A DNA stretch of 17,373 bases from a bacterium (GTDB taxonomy: Bacteria > Patescibacteriota > Minisyncoccia > Phycocordibacterales > Phycocordibacteraceae): the NCBI GenBank assembly GCA_021781865.1, contig JAJXVZ010000011.1:1-17373 (forward strand), written 5' to 3'. The notes under the pieces were generated by a model. The model ran no database searches and had not been told where the DNA came from. It saw only the letters and a list, made by a program, of their open reading frames with translations. Made by a program: the position numbers and the translations under genes. Below, one piece after another: positions 5,551-12,929 of this stretch (its first letter is position 1; every line of letters begins with the position of its first letter).

Positions 5551-6495
5551 ATGGGTAAACCAAAAATTACGGCAAAAGATTTTTTCCTTTGGGTGGGAGC
5601 GATGGCCGCATTTTATTGGAGCGTCATTGCATATATATATCTCGTTTTCGGTTATATAAATTATGCATTGCCGAATGCGCTCGCGTATTATTCAGCTGAT
5701 CCCTATCAAAGCGGAATCAGTTACAGGATGGCGTCTATAATTATCCTCTTTCCTCTTTATATGTGGCTTATGTGGTTCATCCGTCGTGACATCACCCGTG
5801 ATCCTTCGCGCAGTGAGGTTTGGATTCGTCGCTGGGCGCTAATCTTGACGCTGTTCGTCGCTGGGGTGGCGATGGCTATAGATCTCATCACTCTTTTAGC
5901 TACTTTTCTTAATGGTGGAGAATTAACAATTGCCTTTTTACTTAAGGTACTCCTCATCTTTCTCGTCGCGGCAGGCGTATTCATGCATTTCAGCGCGGAT
6001 TTGAAGGGATATTGGGAACGGTTCCCCTTGCGTAAGCGTTCAGTCGGTACCGGCGTGGCGATTCTCGTCCTGATTACGATAATTATCGGTTTCTTTATCG
6101 TCGCACAGATGCGTCTCGTTCGGCTCGATGCGCAAAAGGTAACTGATCTAAGGGATCTCCAGTCGCTCGTCGCCAATTATTGGCAAGAGAGGCGGGTGCT
6201 TCCAGCTTCGCTTGCGGACTTGAATGGTTCTATAGGGGAGTTCTCGGTACCGAGTGATCCGCAGACGGGGGCGAGCTACGAGTACAGAATAACAGGCAAT
6301 CTCTCTTTCGAACTATGCGCAGACTTCAATACAGCGTTTCAATCATATAACCCTGAAGAGAGCCTTCCTCAATCTGTACCTCCAGGCATTTCCACCTTAG
6401 CGGTTCAACAAACAGATTCGTGGCATCATGGCGTCGGCCGCTCCTGCTTCGAGCGGACGATTAATCCGAGCTTTTATCCGCCGTTCAGCAAGTAA
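5551..6495 (+). CDS. DUF5671-like membrane protein with pseudopilin-like C-terminal domain
   Basis: A 314-residue protein. Residues 8-150 form a four-helix membrane domain (about 12-32, 61-80, 93-112 and 126-146) resembling DUF5671, a family of unknown function common in Patescibacteria. A fifth helix (167-187) is followed by a soluble part. This part has features of type II secretion/type IV pilus pseudopilins (GspG-like): a helix KVTDLRDLQSLVANYWQERR, then LPASLADLN and a block PSDPQTGASYEYRI (about 234-247). The end (about 260-314) is Ser/Pro-rich without a known motif. It starts at ATG 5551, 9 bases after TATAAT. leuS follows after 9 bases, so the two genes are probably cotranscribed. The DUF5671 assignment is from memory of the family. 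Confidence 0.8.
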   Translation: MGKPKITAKDFFLWVGAMAAFYWSVIAYIYLVFGYINYALPNALAYYSADPYQSGISYRMASIIILFPLYMWLMWFIRRDITRDPSRSEVWIRRWALILTLFVAGVAMAIDLITLLATFLNGGELTIAFLLKVLLIFLVAAGVFMHFSADLKGYWERFPLRKRSVGTGVAILVLITIIIGFFIVAQMRLVRLDAQKVTDLRDLQSLVANYWQERRVLPASLADLNGSIGEFSVPSDPQTGASYEYRITGNLSFELCADFNTAFQSYNPEESLPQSVPPGISTLAVQQTDSWHHGVGRSCFERTINPSFYPPFSK

Positions 6496-6504
6496 GGGTT
6501 GATA

Positions 6505-9336
6505 ATGGCGTCGTACGATTACAGGGAGTTTGAGAAAAAAGCCCAAGAGAAGTGGACGAGTCTTGGTTTGTATAATGCTGACCTTTCGGATGAATCCAGA
6601 GAGCTCTATTATCTCCTCGTTGAATTTCCGTATCCGTCGGGCGATCTACATATCGGTCATTGGTATGCCTTCGCGGTGACCGATATTTATGCGCGCCTGC
6701 TCCGCCTGCGCGGGAAGAATGTGCTCTTTCCGATTGGATTCGACGCATTTGGGCTACCCGCGGAAAACGCGGCCATAAAGCATGGTCTCGATCCGAAAGA
6801 ATGGACGTATAAAAACATCGAGCGCATGCGCGCGCAGCTTGCAACGATGGGTGCGTCTTTCGACTGGTCTAAAGAAGTCCTCACTTGCGAGCCCGACTAC
6901 TATCAATGGACGCAATGGCTCTTCATTAAGTTCTTTGAACAAGGACTCGCTGAGCGCCGCGAAGCGTCGGTAAAATGGTGTCCAAAAGACCAAACCGTGC
7001 TTGCCAACGAGCAGGTTGTTAACGGCCACTGCGAGCGCTGCGGTACGTTGGTTGAAGAAAGGCGGCTCACGCAATGGTTCCTTAAGATCACTGCATACGC
7101 TGAGCGGCTGCTCGCCGGTCTTGAAACGCTTCCGTGGCGCGAAGAGATTAAAGAAGCGCAGCGCGCATGGATCGGTAAGAGCGAAGGCGCATATCTCGAA
7201 TTTTTGATCGCATCGCACGATGAAAAAATTAAAGTGTTTACAACACGACCAGACACTATATTCGGTGCAACGTATGTTGTACTCGCGCCCGAGCATCCGC
7301 TTGTTTCTGCGCTCCTCAAATATGTTTCAAATAAAAAAGCTGTGCAGGATTACATCGCTATGACAACAAGGAAGACCGAGCGCGAGCGCAGTGAAAATAA
7401 AGAAAAAACCGGTGTTCAATTTGAAGGAATTGCCGCGATAAATCCGGCAACAAAGGAAGAAATTCCTATTTACATTGCTGACTACGTGCTTGGTTCGTAC
7501 GGCACGGGCGCGGTGATGGCTGTTCCAGCGCATGATGAACGCGACGCAGAGTTCACACGTAAGTTCAACCTGCCAGTCCGGAGGGTTATCGAACCGGTGC
7601 TCACACAAACTTCCGGCACAGCTGCCTTTCGTGAAAATGAGCCGATACAAGATACGTACGGTATCATCGCTCTCATCAAACACTGGGAAGATGACGTTTA
7701 TGTAGGCTTACGCTGGCCCGCCGTCGGTTGGGGCACATTGCTCACTGGCACTATAGACAAAGGCATGACCCCGGAAGAGACTGTGCTCAAGGAAATTCGG
7801 GAAGAAATCGGCTATATGAATATAAAGTTTATGAAGCAAATCGGCATGATTCACAGCAAGTATTATCATGCACCAAAGAAACAGAATCGTATTGGACACA
7901 CGCCCGTTTTTTATGTGGAACTCGCGGACAGCGCGCAAGACAAAGTCGCTTCCGAAGAATTTGCCAAGCACAACATGATCTGGCTTTCTCTAGAAGATCT
8001 TAAACCGTTCTTAACGGCTACTTCGCATCTTGCAGCTCTGGATCTTTTTGAGAATCGCGCGTACACCGGTGCGGGCATCATGACAAATTCAGGTGGATTC
8101 AATGGTCGTGCCAATGAAGAAGTGAAATGGGACATCGTCGCGTCTGTTGGCGGCGAAAGGGCTACACAGTACCGGCTACGCGACTGGCTTGTCTCTCGTC
8201 AACGGTACTGGGGTTGTCCGATACCGATTGTATACGACCCAGAAGGAAAGCCTCACGTGATTCCAGCTGAATATTTACCGTGGCTTTTGCCGACAGATGT
8301 TGATTTCAAGCCGGCGAGTAAAGCGCCACTCGCATCTTCAATAGAGCTTAAGGAACGCGTGGTACGGATATTTGGCAAGGGATGGACACCTGAATATGAC
8401 ACGCTTGATACTTTCGTGGATTCTTCCTGGTATTTTCTCCGCTACCTCGATTCGAAAAATATACACAAATTCTCTGACGCTGCGCTCATGAAAAAATGGT
8501 TACCGATAAATCGTTATTCGGGTGGGAGCGAGCACACAACAATGCATCTTCTTTATGCACGTTTCTTTATAAAAGCACTGTATGACCTCGCGCTTGTGCC
8601 AGTTGAAGAACCGTTTATCGAACGTTTCAATCGCGGACTCATTATGGGTCCTGACGGGCAAAAGATGAGCAAATCGAAAGGGAACGTAGTGAATCCAGAT
8701 GAGTTCGTGCAAAAATATGGCGCTGATGCAGTTCGGATTTATCTCGCCTTCATAGGTCCTTACAATGAACCAGGGAATTACCCTTGGAATTTAGATGGCG
8801 TTGCTTCGATGCGCAAGTTCCTAGAACGGGTCACACGTCTTGTTGAGAAAAATAGCAGATCCACATTTGACGAAACTTCATATAGCCTTTCGCAGGTCAT
8901 CGCGCGTGCGCAATTAAAAATTGTCGAAGATAGCGACCGATTCAAATTTAATACAGCTGTAGCGGCACTTATGGTTCTCGTAAACGAGCTAGAAAAAATT
9001 CCACGTATTTCAAAAACCGTACTCGTACAACTTGTAGTTATGCTCGCGCCTTTTGCGCCACATCTCGCAGAGGATCTCTGGGAGAAGCTTGGTAAGGAGG
9101 GATCAGTGCATCAACAATCATGGCCTATGGCCACTCTCGCGACTACCGCCGAACAAAAAATTGTCGTGCAAGTGAATGGTAAAAAACGTGGATCACTAGC
9201 ACTTGCTACAAACATTTCCGAAGTTGAAGTAGTTGCAGCAGCTCGAGCGCTCCCTACCGTCGCCAATGCTCTTTCTGGGGAAGAGCCAACGCGCGTTGTG
9301 TACATACCGGGCAAGATCATAAATCTCATAGTTTGA
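6505..9336 (+). CDS. leuS: Leucyl-tRNA synthetase with an inserted Nudix domain
   Basis: A class I synthetase of 943 residues that charges tRNA-Leu. Signatures: HIGH (49-52) and KMSKS (720-724); a zinc-type insertion with Cys159, Cys176 and Cys179; and a CP1 editing domain with TTRPDTIFGATY and the Asp-bearing AHDERD. The usual length is about 800-880 residues. The excess comes from a domain of about 145 residues (375-520) inside CP1, between the strand NLPVRRVIEP and the block GIMTNSGGFNG, which are adjacent in E. coli LeuRS. The insertion has a Nudix fold signature. Start: ATG 6505 preceded by AAGG 8 bases upstream, one of the few Shine-Dalgarno-like sites here; TTG 6499 is less likely. The C-terminal anticodon-binding and LeuRS tail domains (HQQSWP, VQVNGKKRG) are complete. 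Confidence 0.97.
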   Translation: MASYDYREFEKKAQEKWTSLGLYNADLSDESRELYYLLVEFPYPSGDLHIGHWYAFAVTDIYARLLRLRGKNVLFPIGFDAFGLPAENAAIKHGLDPKEWTYKNIERMRAQLATMGASFDWSKEVLTCEPDYYQWTQWLFIKFFEQGLAERREASVKWCPKDQTVLANEQVVNGHCERCGTLVEERRLTQWFLKITAYAERLLAGLETLPWREEIKEAQRAWIGKSEGAYLEFLIASHDEKIKVFTTRPDTIFGATYVVLAPEHPLVSALLKYVSNKKAVQDYIAMTTRKTERERSENKEKTGVQFEGIAAINPATKEEIPIYIADYVLGSYGTGAVMAVPAHDERDAEFTRKFNLPVRRVIEPVLTQTSGTAAFRENEPIQDTYGIIALIKHWEDDVYVGLRWPAVGWGTLLTGTIDKGMTPEETVLKEIREEIGYMNIKFMKQIGMIHSKYYHAPKKQNRIGHTPVFYVELADSAQDKVASEEFAKHNMIWLSLEDLKPFLTATSHLAALDLFENRAYTGAGIMTNSGGFNGRANEEVKWDIVASVGGERATQYRLRDWLVSRQRYWGCPIPIVYDPEGKPHVIPAEYLPWLLPTDVDFKPASKAPLASSIELKERVVRIFGKGWTPEYDTLDTFVDSSWYFLRYLDSKNIHKFSDAALMKKWLPINRYSGGSEHTTMHLLYARFFIKALYDLALVPVEEPFIERFNRGLIMGPDGQKMSKSKGNVVNPDEFVQKYGADAVRIYLAFIGPYNEPGNYPWNLDGVASMRKFLERVTRLVEKNSRSTFDETSYSLSQVIARAQLKIVEDSDRFKFNTAVAALMVLVNELEKIPRISKTVLVQLVVMLAPFAPHLAEDLWEKLGKEGSVHQQSWPMATLATTAEQKIVVQVNGKKRGSLALATNISEVEVVAAARALPTVANALSGEEPTRVVYIPGKIINLIV
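7627..8064 (+). other. Nudix domain inserted in the LeuRS editing domain
   Basis: The Nudix box spans residues 415-437 (bases 7747-7815). Gly415 fits position 1, and the second half, KEIREEIGY, keeps the three metal-binding glutamates (Glu430, Glu433 and Glu434) and the final Gly-aromatic. Two consensus residues are changed: position 7 Glu is Met421, and the Arg before Glu430 is Lys429. Upstream strands (YGIIALIKHWEDDVYVGL) and downstream parts (HSKYYHAPKKQNRIGH, then FYVEL) fit a Nudix fold. The reading frame is continuous on both sides. Codon use does not stand out from the rest of leuS. Confidence 0.85.
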
Positions 9337-9361
9337 AGTGACACCTTCATTGCAGATGACT

Positions 9362-9390
9362 TTGACTATTTGATGAGTATTTGCTATAAA
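9362..9390 (+). promoter_or_regulatory. Promoter of the sigma-4/HARE-HTH gene
   Basis: TTGACT (9362-9367), a 17-base spacer, TATAAA (9385-9390) with TGC directly upstream as extended -10; the ATG is 9 bases after the hexamer. This is the best promoter in the window by consensus. It rules out the in-frame TTG at 9370, which would lie inside the spacer. Confidence 0.75.
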
Positions 9391-9399
9391 TTATACCAC

Positions 9400-10470
9400 A
9401 TGAAAAAGCTCACGAAGACGAAAGGGCATGGAGCGGTAGAAACAAACTCTTTTTCTTTCGATAGTGCAGCGCTCGTAAAGCGACTTCTTGCGATGGCACC
9501 ACCACGGGCGCGCGAAGTGCTCATTCGTCGCTTTGGATTAGGAGTAAATCCTGTTCGCGAAACACTCGAAGCAATTGGCAATTACTCCGGCATCACACGG
9601 GAGCGTGTTCGGCAAATAGAGGCATCTGGACTTGATGCCATACGTGCAAGTAAGATTTTTAAGGAAGCGCACACCGCATTTGAGGAAATTGTGCAGCATA
9701 TTCGTTCACTTGGCGTCATTGTGCCTGAGGAGACACTTCTTGCCGCATTGGGAAAAGATGAAAAAACGCGTAATCGATTCCGATTTTTTTTAATGCTCGA
9801 CTCGACATTCTTACGAGAGCGCGAGACGAACGATTTTCTTGCACGATGGCATGTAGACGCTGTCACAGCAAAGCATATTCATAATGCGCTTTCGAAGCTC
9901 TACGCCTCACTGTCTGATGATGATGTGTTATCCGAAGGGGAACTGCTTGATCGTTTCCTCGAGGATCTCAAGGATGTCAACGATGCTTATAAGAATGAGG
10001 AAGTTTTAAGACGGTGGCTTTCTCTTTCTAAGCACATCGGTAGCAACCCGCTTGCACAATGGGGTCGTGTTTCTGCACCTGCTATCCGTATCAAGGGTAT
10101 TCGTGATTATGCATATCTTGCAGTAAAACGTCATGGTGCTCCGATGCATTTTTCCGCAGTTGCAAAAGCGATAAGTACACTTTTCTCTAAAAAAGCACAT
10201 GTTGCAACGACGCACAATGAGCTCATCAAAGATCCTCGTTTTGTACTCGTGGGTCGTGGATTGTATGCACTTACCGAGTGGGGTTATAAACCAGGTGTCG
10301 TGCGTGATGTTATTCGTGAGACTCTTGAAAAAGAGGGTCCGATGAAGAAGGACGAGATTATCAAGCACGTAAAACGAGCGCGATTTGTTAAAGATAATAC
10401 AATTCTTGTTAATTTGAATGATTCGCGCTACTTTACGCGTCTAAAAGATGGCCGTTACGCAGCAGTGTAA
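9400..10470 (+). CDS. Transcription regulator: sigma-70 region 4-like domain plus HARE-HTH (RpoE-delta-like) domain
   Basis: A 356-residue protein. Residues about 22-85 resemble sigma-70 region 4: PRAREVLIRRFGL, then a helix-turn-helix GITRERVRQIEASGLDAIR (64-82), the part that reads -35 boxes. Residues about 90-225 are helical without a known motif. Residues about 236-300 (YAYLAVKRHGAPMHFSAVAK, then GRGLYALTEWGY) match the HARE-HTH winged helix found in the RNA polymerase delta subunit, and 302-356 look like a second, similar winged helix. Sigma region 2, needed for -10 binding and melting, is missing, so it cannot act as a normal sigma factor alone. A role as a DNA-binding regulator or polymerase accessory factor is inferred. 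Monocistronic: own promoter upstream, strong terminator after. Confidence 0.85.
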   Translation: MKKLTKTKGHGAVETNSFSFDSAALVKRLLAMAPPRAREVLIRRFGLGVNPVRETLEAIGNYSGITRERVRQIEASGLDAIRASKIFKEAHTAFEEIVQHIRSLGVIVPEETLLAALGKDEKTRNRFRFFLMLDSTFLRERETNDFLARWHVDAVTAKHIHNALSKLYASLSDDDVLSEGELLDRFLEDLKDVNDAYKNEEVLRRWLSLSKHIGSNPLAQWGRVSAPAIRIKGIRDYAYLAVKRHGAPMHFSAVAKAISTLFSKKAHVATTHNELIKDPRFVLVGRGLYALTEWGYKPGVVRDVIRETLEKEGPMKKDEIIKHVKRARFVKDNTILVNLNDSRYFTRLKDGRYAAV

Positions 10471-10478
10471 AGACGGGT

Positions 10479-10526
10479 CAATAAACAAGCGGCGTCCGTT
10501 AGGCGATGGACGCCGCTTGTTTATTG
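10479..10526. terminator. Strong intrinsic terminator, likely bidirectional
   Basis: A perfect 19-bp inverted repeat (10479-10497 and 10508-10526) with a 10-base loop. The inner stem is GC-rich (GGCGTCC/GGACGCC) and the outer arms read AATAAACAAGC and GCTTGTTTATT, so a T-rich tract follows the core in both directions. It starts 9 bases after the stop of the sigma-4/HARE gene. Its last bases supply the TG of the next promoter's extended -10. Confidence 0.88.
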
Positions 10527-10533
10527 CTATACT
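10525..10533 (+). promoter_or_regulatory. Extended -10 promoter of the 10545 membrane-protein gene
   Basis: TGC followed by TATACT (10528-10533); the ATG is 11 bases after the hexamer. The weak -35 candidate TGGACG (10507-10512, spacer 15) lies inside the terminator stem. Confidence 0.55.
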
Positions 10534-10544
10534 TCAGAAATACC

Positions 10545-11909
10545 ATGATACCGTTCTTCAAAAAAGTTGATAAATTAGGGGGTAAATTCACCAGTAAAAC
10601 TGGCGTTCGGCTTGAGCCGTGGCCGATTTTCATTCTCGCTGTTGCCGTTCTTCTCATGTCGTTTATTTTTATGCCGAGTGGTGTTTCCACAGCTCTCTCG
10701 CTTGCACTTTTCCTTGCGCCCTTATGGTTGCCATTCTTGCTCATTGGTGGAGCGCTCATGCTTTGGCTCGCGCTCAAACGTGGTGAATTTATTTTTGCGC
10801 AATCCTACATCGTGCTTGAAATAAAACCCCCACGCAGTCTTGCAAAAACACCGCTTGCTATGGAGACATTCTTTTCAAGTTTGAATCTCACGGGTGGAGA
10901 ATCAAACTGGTATGCGAAATGGATAAAGGGTGGTATCCGACCTTTTTTCTCTCTCGAGATAGCCTCATTTGAAGGACGCGTGCATTTCTTTATATGGACG
11001 CGTTCAAATTTGCGAAGGATTATCGAATCACAAATGTATGCGCAATATCCGGGCGTACAGATAATCGAAGTACCCGATTACACGCGACTTATTTCCGCTA
11101 AAACGGATGAATGGGCTATTTGGGGTTGCGACTACAAACATACTGCGAAAGATCCTTTGCCAATCAAAACCTATGTCGAGTACGGGCTTGATAAAGTGCA
11201 AAAAGAACCAGAACAAGTTGATCCACTGGCAAATCTTATTGAATTTCTTGGGTCCGCGGGGAAAGGAGAATACGTGTGGCTTCAATTCGTTATTCGTGCA
11301 CACAAAGGTGAGAAGTATCACAAAAAAACTGAATCTGGGAAAGATTACACCTGGATAGACGAGGCAAAAGAGCTTGTCGAGGATATTCGAAAGAAAACGC
11401 GAGATTCTTATGTTGATATAGTCACGGGTGAAGAACGTCCGGGCTTTCCTAATCCAACAAAAGGCCAGTCAGAGATGATAGCAGCCATCGAACGCAATGT
11501 ATCGAAAATTGCATTTGACGTAGGTGGTCGTTGTGTATATCTTGCAAAACGGGATAAATTCAACCCCGTCATGATTACGCACATCATTTCTCTTTTCAAA
11601 CCATTCAGCACTGAGGGATGGAACGGAATAAACTCAACTGGATGGCTGAAGCAATTTGATGATTATCCGTGGGAAGTTGGTGTTGAGAAAAAAAAGGATC
11701 TGTATCGCCGTAAACTCGTCGAGGCCTATCGCCGCCGTCAATTTTTCTATGAGCCGTTTTCGTACGGTGCTTTTGTAGATGACGCAATGGTAATGAGCAC
11801 CGAAGAGCTTGCGACCATCTTCCATATTCCTTCACGTTCCGTCGAGTCGCCGAGCCTCGAGCGCATCCAGTCTGCCGTAGGTACCGCCCCACCAAATTTG
11901 CCGACGTAA
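10545..11909 (+). CDS. Conserved membrane protein of unknown function (DUF8128-like)
   Basis: A 454-residue protein. A basic N-terminus, two membrane segments (about 27-45 and 50-78), then a cytoplasmic part of about 370 residues with mixed strands and helices. In this part I see blocks such as IKPPRSLAKTPLAMETFFSS, then EGRVHFFIWT and QMYAQYPGVQIIEV. From memory this matches a Patescibacteria family (DUF8128) often found near type IV secretion/coupling ATPase genes. No such ATPase is present here, and no Walker motif is seen in this protein. mltG follows after 5 bases, so the two genes are probably cotranscribed. The function is unknown; the family name is given with moderate certainty. ATG 10545 is preferred over an earlier in-frame ATG at 10506, which lies in the terminator. 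Confidence 0.75.
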   Translation: MIPFFKKVDKLGGKFTSKTGVRLEPWPIFILAVAVLLMSFIFMPSGVSTALSLALFLAPLWLPFLLIGGALMLWLALKRGEFIFAQSYIVLEIKPPRSLAKTPLAMETFFSSLNLTGGESNWYAKWIKGGIRPFFSLEIASFEGRVHFFIWTRSNLRRIIESQMYAQYPGVQIIEVPDYTRLISAKTDEWAIWGCDYKHTAKDPLPIKTYVEYGLDKVQKEPEQVDPLANLIEFLGSAGKGEYVWLQFVIRAHKGEKYHKKTESGKDYTWIDEAKELVEDIRKKTRDSYVDIVTGEERPGFPNPTKGQSEMIAAIERNVSKIAFDVGGRCVYLAKRDKFNPVMITHIISLFKPFSTEGWNGINSTGWLKQFDDYPWEVGVEKKKDLYRRKLVEAYRRRQFFYEPFSYGAFVDDAMVMSTEELATIFHIPSRSVESPSLERIQSAVGTAPPNLPT

Positions 11910-11914
11910 TTCAC

Positions 11915-12919
11915 ATGCAGATACTCAAGCGCTATAGCCGGGCGGCTGTTCCCACGATTATGTCTAGCGCCCGGCGTCATCCTAAATTGTGGATAGTACT
12001 ACTTACACTCGGTATTCTTGTCGTTAGTGGTTGCTATCTTCTGCTGTTGCCACCGAGGAATTTTCCCACGGAAAGTACGGTGGCCATAAAATACGGTGCG
12101 TCGGCATCTCTTGTCGCACAAACTCTTGCGGACGCACAAGTCATCGTGCATCCGGAGCTGTTACAACTCATACTGCGTTTTTCAGGGGTACATAATCAAG
12201 CAAAGGCTGGTGTATACAGTTTCCCCGTGCCTGAAAATCTTCTCACCGTTGCGTATCGACTCATCACTGGCGCATATGGTATTCCCTCCATACGCATTAC
12301 TTTCCCGGAAGGAATGAGTGTGCGTGAGATGGCGACAGAAATTGCGAAAGCGTATCCCTCAATATCTACCAAAGAATTTATTTCAGCAGGACAATCCTAC
12401 GAGGGTTATCTTTTCCCCGATACATACTTTTTCCCGCCTTCTGCAGATGCTGCATCAATTATCAGTGCGATGCGTGCGAATTTCGATGCGAAAATGGCAC
12501 CGTTATCGAATGAAATACGTTCTTCGGGGTATTCACTTTCAGATATAATCATTCTGTCATCTCTCGTTGAAAAGGAAGCGCGTACAAATACTGATAAGCG
12601 TATCGTTGCGGGCATTCTTTTTAACCGCCTCAGATTGGGTATGCCGCTCCAGGTCGATGCAGTATTCGGGTATATTTATAATCGCGCCACATATTCACCG
12701 TCGCTGGCGGATCTTAAGGTCAATTCGCCTTATAACACTTATATTCATACTGGACTACCGCCAGGTCCAATCGATAATCCAGGCCTTAATAGTATTGAAG
12801 CGGTTTTAAATCCAATAAAAACGAAATATCTATACTATCTAACTGGTAAGGACGGACTCATGCATTACGCAACAACTTATGCCGGCCATCAATTTAATCT
12901 TAAGAAATATCTAAATTAG
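11915..12919 (+). CDS. mltG: Endolytic murein transglycosylase MltG
   Basis: A 334-residue YceG/MltG-family protein. It has a cytoplasmic N-terminus, one membrane helix (about 25-46), a LysM-like region (about 50-130; TVAIKYGASASLVAQTL and FPEGMSVREMA), then the catalytic domain. The active-site Glu is Glu219 in ILSSLVEKEA, followed by family blocks VAGILFNRLRLGMPLQ, SPYNTYIHTGLPPGPIDNPG and YLYYLTGKDG. The enzyme cuts nascent glycan strands outside the membrane and sets their length. It follows the membrane protein gene by 5 bases with no Shine-Dalgarno sequence. Its TAG stop is the start of the -10 box of mnmA. Confidence 0.95.
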   Translation: MQILKRYSRAAVPTIMSSARRHPKLWIVLLTLGILVVSGCYLLLLPPRNFPTESTVAIKYGASASLVAQTLADAQVIVHPELLQLILRFSGVHNQAKAGVYSFPVPENLLTVAYRLITGAYGIPSIRITFPEGMSVREMATEIAKAYPSISTKEFISAGQSYEGYLFPDTYFFPPSADAASIISAMRANFDAKMAPLSNEIRSSGYSLSDIIILSSLVEKEARTNTDKRIVAGILFNRLRLGMPLQVDAVFGYIYNRATYSPSLADLKVNSPYNTYIHTGLPPGPIDNPGLNSIEAVLNPIKTKYLYYLTGKDGLMHYATTYAGHQFNLKKYLN

Positions 12920-12922
12920 AAT
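12917..12922 (+). promoter_or_regulatory. Possible -10 box of mnmA overlapping the mltG stop
   Basis: TAGAAT begins with the TAG stop of mltG and ends 7 bases before ATG 12930. The -35 (TTAATC, 12894-12899, spacer 17) is weak. The spacing matches the leaderless pattern of the other genes here. Confidence 0.4.
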
Positions 12923-12929
12923 ACATAAT

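Noticed and set aside
9337..9361. Terminator after leuS
   Set aside because: TGAAG...CTTCA gives only a 5-bp stem with no T-run; too weak to call.
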